The translations under genes and the position numbers were made by a program. From assembly GCA_028694565.1 (NCBI GenBank), contig JAQVKR010000034.1:1-11944 (forward strand): a stretch of 11,944 bases of DNA, read 5' to 3'. Of the stretch, positions 6,841-11,944 are shown piece by piece (positions within the stretch are counted from its first letter, which is position 1; every line of letters begins with the position of its first letter). Source of the stretch: Gammaproteobacteria bacterium (GTDB taxonomy: Bacteria > Pseudomonadota > Gammaproteobacteria > DSM-26407). A model generated the notes under the pieces. It had not been told where the DNA came from, did no database searches, and saw nothing but the letters and a program-made list of their open reading frames with translations.

Positions 6841-6912
6841 CCATCACTCATCACTCATCACCCATCACCCATCACCCATCACCCATCACGCATTCACGCA
6901 CTCACCCATCAC
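6841..6912 (+). repeat. Right heptamer array (YCATCAC units)
   Basis: Seven contiguous 7-bp units (CCATCAC, TCATCAC, TCATCAC, then four CCATCAC) run from 6841 to 6889. Two degenerate 8-bp units (GCATTCAC, GCACTCAC) follow, then a last CCATCAC at 6906-6912. The final unit overlaps the aceF stop codon (TGA on the minus strand, 6911-6909). A near-perfect short tandem array of this kind could vary in copy number by slippage. Confidence 0.85.
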
Positions 6913-8255
6913 AACAACAGCGTCCGGATATCCCCCAGCACCCGCCGCAGGTAGGTGGTGAAGCGGGCGGCGGCGGCGCCGTCGATGACCCGGTGATCGT
7001 AGGAGAGCGAGAGGGGGAGCATCAGCCGCGGCACGAATCCGCCCTGACCGTCGTAAAGCGGCTTCATCTCGGCGCGGGAGACCCCGAGAATGGCCACTTC
7101 GGGCGCGTTGACGATGGGGGTGAACTGGGTTCCCCCGATGCCGCCGAGACTCGAGATGGTGAAGCAGCCGCCCTGCATGTCCGCCGGGCCGAGCCTGCCC
7201 TCGCGCGCCTTGGCGCTCGCGTCGCCGAGCTCGCGGGCCAGCGCCATGAGCCCCTTCCGGTCCACGTCCCGGATCACGGGCACCACCAGGCCGTTGGGAG
7301 TGTCGACCGCCACGCCGATGTGGAAGTACTTTTTCAGAATCAGGTTCTCGCCGTCGGGCGCGAGCGAGCTGTTGACGTCCGGGTAGGCCCTGAGCGCCGC
7401 CACGCAGGCCTTCATCAGGAACACCAGCGGGGTCAGGCGCACCCCTTCCCGGGCCGCGATCTCGCCCTGGGCCTTGCGGAAGGCCTCCATGTCGGTGATG
7501 TCGGCCTCGTCGTGCTGGGTCACGTGGGGAACGGTGATCCAGTTGCGCTGCAGGTTCGCCCCGGAGATTTTCCTGATGCGCGAAAGGGGCTGGGTCTCGA
7601 TTTCGCCGAACCGGCCGAAGTCCACCTCCGGCATCTCCGGCAGGCTGAATCCGGAGCCGCCGGCGGGAGTGGCCTTGGGCCGGGAAAGCTCGTACTTGAC
7701 GAAGCCCTGCACGTCCTCCCTGAGGATGCGCCCCTTGGGCCAGGTTCCGGTCACCTTGGCGAGATCCGCCCCCAGCTCACGGGCGAAGCGCCGGACCGAG
7801 GGGCTGGCATGCACCTGCCCCGCGGCCGGCTCGCTCATGGCGGGATAGGCGGGCACGGGCGGCGGCTGCCAGGGCGATGCCGGCGCCTCCGCCCCGGACT
7901 CCGGCGCCGGCGGGGCAGGCGGGGGCGCGGCACGGGTCTCCGGGGCCGGAGCCGGCTCGGGGGCCGGGGCGGACGCCTCCGCCGGCTCCCCGGCGGGCGC
8001 CTGCGCGCCACCCGCCTCGGCCTCGATGACGAACGCGACGTCCCCCTCGGAGACCTTGTCGCCCACCTTGACCTTCACCTCCCTCACCACGCCGGCGAAG
8101 GGCGCCGGGATGTCCATGGAGGCCTTGTCGCTCTCCAGGGTGAGCAGCGGATCGTCGACGCCCACCCGGTCGCCGGGGGTCACCACCACTTCAATCACAT
8201 CCACATCGGCAAAGTCGCCGATGTCGGGAATCAAGACGTCTTTCTGGGTTCCCAA
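6909..8255 (-). CDS. aceF: Pyruvate dehydrogenase E2, dihydrolipoyllysine-residue acetyltransferase
   Basis: E2 is the core of the pyruvate dehydrogenase complex and transfers the acetyl group from its lipoyl arm to CoA. The 448 residues divide into one lipoyl domain (about 1-80, Lys44 in ESDKASMD), a long Ala/Pro/Glu linker (about 82-145), and a peripheral-subunit-binding domain (about 149-187, SPSVRRFARELGADLAKV then GRILREDV). The trimer-forming catalytic domain ends with DHRVIDG (His421, Asp425). One lipoyl domain, rather than the three in E. coli, is common outside enterics. The start has GGAGG about 7 bases upstream. It follows aceE after a 74-bp gap holding a perfect hairpin. The last residues, LGDIRTLLL, run straight into the repeat array that supplies the stop codon. 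Confidence 0.96.
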   Translation of the reverse strand: MGTQKDVLIPDIGDFADVDVIEVVVTPGDRVGVDDPLLTLESDKASMDIPAPFAGVVREVKVKVGDKVSEGDVAFVIEAEAGGAQAPAGEPAEASAPAPEPAPAPETRAAPPPAPPAPESGAEAPASPWQPPPVPAYPAMSEPAAGQVHASPSVRRFARELGADLAKVTGTWPKGRILREDVQGFVKYELSRPKATPAGGSGFSLPEMPEVDFGRFGEIETQPLSRIRKISGANLQRNWITVPHVTQHDEADITDMEAFRKAQGEIAAREGVRLTPLVFLMKACVAALRAYPDVNSSLAPDGENLILKKYFHIGVAVDTPNGLVVPVIRDVDRKGLMALARELGDASAKAREGRLGPADMQGGCFTISSLGGIGGTQFTPIVNAPEVAILGVSRAEMKPLYDGQGGFVPRLMLPLSLSYDHRVIDGAAAARFTTYLRRVLGDIRTLLL

Positions 8256-8274
8256 GGGTATTCCTCCACTGCGG

Positions 8275-8296
8275 GGGGCCGGCTGCCGCCGGCCCC
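8275..8296. other. Perfect GC hairpin in the aceE-aceF intercistronic gap
   Basis: GGGGCCGGC (8275-8283) and GCCGGCCCC (8288-8296) are exact reverse complements separated by four bases: a 9-bp all-GC stem with a tetraloop. It lies just upstream of the aceF ribosome-binding site in the polycistronic mRNA and lacks a following U-run. A role in transcript stability or partial processing is plausible but unproven. Confidence 0.55.
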
Positions 8297-8330
8297 GCTG
8301 CCGAATGCCTGTGACCGGATGCGGGGGCCG

Positions 8331-11003
8331 TCAAACGGTGACGGGGTTGGGCTTCTCCGGATCGATGCCGTAGCGCTCCATGGCCTCCGTGACCTTCGCG
8401 GGGGGAATCGATCCCTCGCCCGCGAGGGCGTGCAGCGCCGCCACCACCACGTAGTGGCGATCCACCTCGAAGAAGCGGCGCAGATTGGCCCGGGTGTCGG
8501 AGCGGCCGAAGCCGTCGGTGCCGAGCACGACATAGCGGCCCGGGACCCAGGCGCGGATCTGGTCCGCGTAGGCCTTGATGTAGTCGGTGGCGGCCACCAC
8601 CGGGCCGGCACGCTCGCCGAGCGCCTGCGTCACGTGGCAGGTGCGCGGGGCCTCGCCGGGATGCAGCAGGTTCCAGCGCTCCACGTCCAGCCCTTCGCGG
8701 CGCAGCTCGTTGAAGCTGGTGACGCTCCACACGTCGGCGGCCACCCCGAAGTCCGCCGCCAGCAGATCGGCGGCCGCCTCCACCTCGCGCAGGATGGTGC
8801 CGGCGCCCAGCAGCTGCACCCGCGGGGCCTTCTTGCGCCCCTTGGGCGCGGGCGCCTCGCGCAGCCGGTACATACCCTTGAGGATACCCTCCTCGACGCC
8901 CTCCGGCATGGCCGGCTGGGCGTAGTTCTCGTTCATGGTGGCGATGTAGTAGAAGACGTTCTCCTGCTCGCGGAACATGCGCCGCAGGCCGTCCTGGATG
9001 ATCACCGCCAGCTCGTAGGCGTAGCAGGGATCGTAGGCCACGCAGTTGGGAATGGTGGCCGCCTGCAGGAAGCTGTGGCCGTCCTGGTGCTGCAGGCCCT
9101 CCCCCGCCAGGGTGGTGCGCCCGGCGGTGCCGCCGATGAGGAAGCCGCGCGCCTGGATGTCGCCCGCCGCCCAGGCCAGGTCGCCGACGCGCTGGAACCC
9201 GAACATGGAGTAGAAGATGTAGAAGGGGACCATGTTGATCCCGTAGTTGCTGTAGGCGGTGGCGGCGGCGATCCACGAGGCCATGGCGCCGTCCTCGGTG
9301 ATGCCCTCCTCGAGGATCTGGCCGGCCTGGTCCTCCCGGTACCACATCAGCTGGTCCTTGTCCTCCGGCTCGTAGAGCTGGCCGGAGTGGGAGTAGATGC
9401 CGAGCTGGCGGAACAGGCCCTCCATGCCGAAGGTGCGCGCCTCATCGGGCACGATGGGCACCAGGTACTTGCCGATGCCCTTGTCCCGGGACAGCTGGGT
9501 AAGGATGCGCACGAAGGCCATGGTGGTGGAGATCTCCCGGTCGCCGGAGCCGTCGAGCTGGCTCTGGAACGCCTTCAGCGACGGGGTTTCCAGTGACGGG
9601 GCCCGATCGCTGCGCATCGGCAGGGAGCCGCCGAGCCGGCTGCGCCGATCCCGCAGGTAGCGGATCTCGGGGCTGTCCTCGCCCGGATGGTAGTAGGGCA
9701 CCTGCTCCAGCCGATCGTCGGGAACGGGAATGTTGAAGCGGTCCCGGAACTGCTTCAGGGCGGCGAGATCCATCTTCTTCTGGGAATGGGTGACGTTGGC
9801 CGCCTCGCCCGCCGGCCCCATGCCGTAGCCCTTGACCGTCTTGGCGAGGATCACCGTGGGCTGGCCGCTGTGCTTCACCGCCGCGGCATAGGCGGCATAG
9901 ACCTTGTGCGGATCGTGGCCGCCGCGGTTCAGGCGCCAGATGTCCTGGTCGGACATGTTGGCCACCATCTCCTTGAGATCGGGGTACTTGCCGAAGAAGT
10001 GCTCGCGGGTATAGGCGCCGCCGCGATTCTTGTACTTCTGGTAGTCGCCGTCCAGGGCCTCTTCCATGCGCCGGAGCAGCATGCCCTGGGTGTCGCGGGC
10101 GATGAGGGGATCCCAGTAGCGGCCCCAGATCACCTTGATCACGTTCCAGCCGGCACCGCGGAAGTCCGCCTCCAGCTCCTGGATGATCTTGCCGTTGCCG
10201 CGCACCGGGCCGTCGAGCCGCTGCAGGTTGCAGTTGATCACGAACACCAGGTTGTCGAGCTTCTCGCGGGCGGCCAGCGAGATGGCGCCCAGGGACTCCG
10301 GCTCGTCCATCTCCCCGTCACCCATGAAGGCCCACACCTTGCGCTGGCTGGTGTCCGCCAGGCCGCGGTTGTGGAGGTATTTCATGAACCGGGCCTGATA
10401 GATGGCCTGCAGCGGACCGAGCCCCATGGACACGGTGGGAAACTGCCAGAAGTCCCGCATCAGCCAGGGGTGGGGATAGGAGGAGAGGCCGCCCGGCTCC
10501 ACTTCCTGGCGGAAGCGGTCCAGCTGCGCCTCGCTGATGCGCCCCTCGAGGAAGGCGCGGGCGTAGACGCCGGGCGAGGCGTGGCCCTGCATGTAGAGCA
10601 GGTCGGCGCCCCGCTCCGCCTCCGGCCCGTGGAAGAAGTAGTTGTAGCCCACGTCGTAGAGGGTGGCCGCCGAGGCGTGGGAGGCGATGTGCCCCCCGAG
10701 CTCGGAGCTTTCGCGGTTGGCGCGCACGACCATGGCCATGGCGTTCCAGCGGATGATGGCGCGGATACGGCGCTCCATCTCGGGATCACCCGGGATGTGC
10801 TCTTCCAGCGCGGCCGGGATGGTGTTCAGGTAGGCGGTGGTGGCCGTGTAGGGCAGATAGGCCCCGGAGCGGCGCGCCTTGTCCACCAGCCGCTCCAGCA
10901 GGTAGTGGGCGCGCTCCGGTCCCTCGCGCTCCAGGACGGCCTCCATCGCCTCCACCCATTCCGAGGTTTCGACGGGGTCGATATCGTTCGCTACAACGGA
11001 CAT
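8331..11003 (-). CDS. aceE: Pyruvate dehydrogenase E1 component, homodimeric type
   Basis: This thiamine-diphosphate enzyme decarboxylates pyruvate and reductively acetylates the E2 lipoyl arm. At 890 residues it is full-length for the homodimeric AceE family found in gammaproteobacteria. The ThDP/Mg-binding motif GDGEMDEPES lies at 228-237, with the paired NCNLQRLDGPVRGNGK just after it. Conserved active-site histidines appear in GGHIASH (His105) and QGHASPGVYARAFLEG (His141), matching the E. coli His106/His142 region. The second half carries the transketolase-like pyrimidine-binding domain (PDEARTFGMEGLFRQLGIY, GITEDGAMASWIAAATAYS) and the C-terminal domain (VLGTDGFGRSDTRANLRRFF). It is the first gene of the pdh operon. 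The ATG has a GAGG ribosome-binding site about 10 bases upstream, and the leader is highly structured. Confidence 0.97.
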   Translation of the reverse strand: MSVVANDIDPVETSEWVEAMEAVLEREGPERAHYLLERLVDKARRSGAYLPYTATTAYLNTIPAALEEHIPGDPEMERRIRAIIRWNAMAMVVRANRESSELGGHIASHASAATLYDVGYNYFFHGPEAERGADLLYMQGHASPGVYARAFLEGRISEAQLDRFRQEVEPGGLSSYPHPWLMRDFWQFPTVSMGLGPLQAIYQARFMKYLHNRGLADTSQRKVWAFMGDGEMDEPESLGAISLAAREKLDNLVFVINCNLQRLDGPVRGNGKIIQELEADFRGAGWNVIKVIWGRYWDPLIARDTQGMLLRRMEEALDGDYQKYKNRGGAYTREHFFGKYPDLKEMVANMSDQDIWRLNRGGHDPHKVYAAYAAAVKHSGQPTVILAKTVKGYGMGPAGEAANVTHSQKKMDLAALKQFRDRFNIPVPDDRLEQVPYYHPGEDSPEIRYLRDRRSRLGGSLPMRSDRAPSLETPSLKAFQSQLDGSGDREISTTMAFVRILTQLSRDKGIGKYLVPIVPDEARTFGMEGLFRQLGIYSHSGQLYEPEDKDQLMWYREDQAGQILEEGITEDGAMASWIAAATAYSNYGINMVPFYIFYSMFGFQRVGDLAWAAGDIQARGFLIGGTAGRTTLAGEGLQHQDGHSFLQAATIPNCVAYDPCYAYELAVIIQDGLRRMFREQENVFYYIATMNENYAQPAMPEGVEEGILKGMYRLREAPAPKGRKKAPRVQLLGAGTILREVEAAADLLAADFGVAADVWSVTSFNELRREGLDVERWNLLHPGEAPRTCHVTQALGERAGPVVAATDYIKAYADQIRAWVPGRYVVLGTDGFGRSDTRANLRRFFEVDRHYVVVAALHALAGEGSIPPAKVTEAMERYGIDPEKPNPVTV

Positions 11004-11025
11004 ACGCGCTCATCCTCAATCAGAA

Positions 11026-11085
11026 CCGCACCAAGAACGCCCCGCTTCCTCCGGCTGGACCGTGGCGGGGTCTCTATTGGTGCGG
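11026..11085 (-). promoter_or_regulatory. Nested hairpin in the presumed aceE 5' leader
   Basis: The outer arms CCGCACCAA (11026-11034) and TTGGTGCGG (11077-11085) are perfect 9-bp complements. The inner arms CCCCGC (11040-11045) and GCGGGG (11065-11070) form a second perfect 6-bp stem. The inner loop can add a short TCC/GGA pairing closed by AGCC. The structure ends about 22 bases before the aceE start codon and has no U-run, so it looks more like a leader structure than a terminator. Confidence 0.5.
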
Positions 11086-11132
11086 CATGTGCCCGGAGCC
11101 GGCAGGCTGGACCGGCAAACCAAATCAGCAAG

Positions 11133-11150
11133 TATTCTTATGCAAGAATA
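11133..11150. promoter_or_regulatory. Candidate operator palindrome upstream of aceE
   Basis: TATTCTT and AAGAATA are perfect 7-bp inverted arms around ATGC, in an AT-rich island about 130 bp upstream of the aceE start. The size and placement suit a dimeric transcription factor, for example a GntR-family pyruvate sensor. The sequence does not match the E. coli PdhR consensus (ATTGGT-ACCAAT), so no regulator is named. Confidence 0.4.
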
Positions 11151-11316
11151 AGAAATGCTAATGACTTGATTCCCATTGTATCGAACCGTCCGCTGGAACT
11201 CATTTTGCGGCGCAATAGACCGGAGCCGCGAACGCGCGTGATCACCGGTGCGGGCGCCGTTCCCGGGAATAGCCCGCCGGGACAGAAAGACAGGAATAAC
11301 ATAGCCTTGCGGCTTT

Positions 11317-11643
11317 TCACTCCCCGAACAGCAACCCGTAGGGCCGCTCGAGGGCGTCCCTGACCTCGGCGGGGCTGAAGTTGCGTGCCCGGCGCAGGAA
11401 TTCACGGCCGTCGAGGAACACCAGCAGCGTGGGGATGGTGAAAACCTGGTGTTGCGCGGCCAGCGCGGGTTGGGCCGCGGTGTCCACCTCGAGCCAGCGG
11501 ACCCGCGGAAACGCCTGCTCGAACAGCGCCCTGATCCGGGGCCGGAGGACGCCGCAGACGCCACAGCCGGGGGCGCTGAACCAGATCGCCACGGCGGGAT
11601 GGCCCGCGGGCGCCGCCTCCGGGGCGGAGGTCGCCGGGCTCAC
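11317..11643 (-). CDS. Thioredoxin-like protein with CGVC active site
   Basis: This 108-residue protein has a compact thioredoxin fold. AIWFSAPGCGVC (19-30) carries the redox pair Cys27/Cys30, and FTIPTLLVFLDG (68-79) holds the cis-proline Pro71 expected opposite the disulfide. The usual WCGPC is replaced by GCGVC, so its redox potential and partners may differ from standard thioredoxin. There is no signal peptide, so it is probably cytoplasmic. The start is GTG, overlapping the stop of the upstream histidine-phosphatase gene as GTGA, which indicates translational coupling. A general disulfide reductase or oxidative-stress role is possible. It is separated from aceE by a long intergenic region and is probably not part of the pdh operon. 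Confidence 0.82.
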   Translation of the reverse strand: MSPATSAPEAAPAGHPAVAIWFSAPGCGVCGVLRPRIRALFEQAFPRVRWLEVDTAAQPALAAQHQVFTIPTLLVFLDGREFLRRARNFSPAEVRDALERPYGLLFGE

Positions 11644-11944
11644 CGGGCGGCCTCGGGCATCCGGGTGGCGCCATGGAACAGCAGGCGCTGCAGGCGCGCG
11701 CCGTCGATGGCGTCCACCGCCACCCGGCTGAGCCCCGCGTAGGAGACGGAGAAGCTGAACAACCGCTCCAGCGGCATCCCCAGCATCTGGCTGAGCAGCA
11801 TGCGGATGACCCCGGCATGGGCGACCACCAGCACGTGCTCGCCGGGATGAAGCTCGAGAATATCCTCCCAGGTTCCCGTCATCCGCGCCCGGGCGGACTC
11901 GAGGGACTCCGCACCCGGGGGCAGGAACCCCACGGGGTCGAGCC
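11640..11944 (-). CDS. Histidine phosphatase family protein, C-terminal part (5' end outside window)
   Basis: The gene enters from the right edge. The frame is open to the boundary, and the visible part is about 100 residues beginning LDPVGFLPPGAES. The second catalytic histidine is in VVAHAGVIRMLL, followed by the G-PLERLF-YAGLSRV tail typical of the phosphoglycerate-mutase-like superfamily. Over this stretch it closely resembles the CobC-like protein at the left end of the window (shared GVIR-LL, PL-LF, YA-LSRV and FHG blocks), so it is a paralog. The RHG nucleophile region lies outside the window. Because it is coupled to a thioredoxin-like gene rather than to cob genes, its substrate may differ; alpha-ribazole phosphate remains possible. 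Confidence 0.82.
   Translation of the reverse strand, partial: LDPVGFLPPGAESLESARARMTGTWEDILELHPGEHVLVVAHAGVIRMLLSQMLGMPLERLFSFSVSYAGLSRVAVDAIDGARLQRLLFHGATRMPEAAR

Larger units (their letters stand above)
6422..6912 (-). mobile_element. Intervening-sequence-like unit: four-helix-bundle gene framed by inverted heptamer arrays
   Basis: The unit comprises the left array, the coding sequence and the right array. The hexamer CTCTCA at 6451-6456 and its complement TGAGAG at 6831-6836 form the innermost inverted repeat. The first contains the stop codon; the second overlaps the first base of the start codon. The outermost right-hand heptamer supplies the aceF stop codon. The unit interrupts an otherwise standard aceE-aceF-lpdA operon in the same transcriptional direction. 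No transposase or recombinase is encoded, so calling it mobile is an inference from its architecture and from the known sporadic spread of 23S rRNA intervening sequences that encode this protein family. Confidence 0.55.
11004..11316. other. 313-bp intergenic region upstream of aceE
   Basis: There is no coding sequence on either strand that I would accept. Near aceE (11026-11085) is a long nested hairpin. At about 11119-11215 the base composition drops to an AT-rich island, unusual for this DNA and the likely promoter zone for aceE, containing the palindrome at 11133-11150. The 10-mer GGCTGGACCG occurs at both 11053-11062 and 11105-11114. Toward the thioredoxin-like gene there is a 6-bp inverted repeat, GCGGGC (11250-11255) with GCCCGC (11272-11277). 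I could not fix -35/-10 boxes convincingly. Confidence 0.6.

Noticed and set aside
6841..6912. CRISPR array
   Set aside because: The units are 7 bp and directly abutting, with no unique spacers and no cas genes; it is a simple tandem array.
6993..9596. Very long plus-strand open frame (867 codons) opposite aceF and aceE
   Set aside because: It is the antisense shadow of GC-rich genes. Its translation is His/Gly/Arg/Gln-rich with no recognisable domain, while the minus strand encodes complete AceF and AceE.
11250..11277. Intrinsic terminator after the thioredoxin-like gene
   Set aside because: The 6-bp arms enclose a 16-nt loop and no U-run follows, so the evidence is too weak to call a terminator.
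9687..11363. Plus-strand open frame (558 codons) running from antisense aceE into the intergenic region
   Set aside because: Low-complexity antisense translation; its extension into the AT-rich region is chance readthrough with no domain or ribosome-binding support.

Overview
The window is GC-rich, gene-dense chromosomal DNA, probably from a gammaproteobacterium. A YajG-family lipoprotein and a homodimeric AceE-type pyruvate dehydrogenase E1 point that way. A Chromatiales/Ectothiorhodospiraceae-like host is possible but cannot be fixed from sequence alone. Nearly all genes read on the minus strand; the only convincing plus-strand gene is the cobalamin adenosyltransferase.

Region 1 (1-3177) is a cobalamin nucleotide-loop cluster. 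On the minus strand the order is cobU, cobT, cobC, cobS (cobS is cut by the left edge). cobT/cobC and cobC/cobS overlap by a few bases. A divergent PduO-type adenosyltransferase gene starts 161 bp from cobU. Together the five proteins adenosylate a corrinoid, activate it with GTP (CobU), make alpha-ribazole phosphate (CobT), join the two (CobS) and remove the phosphate (CobC). No B12 riboswitch is recognisable.

Region 2 (3181-4405) holds two small exported proteins on the minus strand: an NTF2/SnoaL-like protein with a signal peptide, and a YajG-like lipoprotein. A cluster of GGATCC-centred inverted repeats lies between them. Upstream of the lipoprotein gene is a MITE-like repeat (4437-4611) with 20-bp terminal inverted repeats, ending 6 bp from the lpdA stop.

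Region 3 (4618-11003) is the pyruvate dehydrogenase operon, read aceE, aceF, lpdA. It is interrupted between aceF and lpdA by a four-helix-bundle (23S rRNA intervening-sequence type) gene. That gene is framed by inverted arrays of a 7-bp repeat; the inner ends of the arrays meet its start and stop codons, and the outer array supplies the aceF stop codon. lpdA is thus bracketed by two different repeat elements. E3 carries its own N-terminal lipoyl domain, closely resembling that of E2.

Region 4 (11004-11944) begins with a 313-bp intergenic region holding an AT-rich island with a 7-4-7 palindrome and a long two-stem hairpin in the presumed aceE leader. Beyond it lie a small thioredoxin-like gene and the 3' part of a second histidine-phosphatase gene, joined by a GTGA overlap.

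The most interesting structure is the stand-alone intervening-sequence-like unit in the pdh operon. Its flanking arms could pair in the mRNA around the whole gene, the same layout that RNase III excises from fragmented 23S rRNAs.
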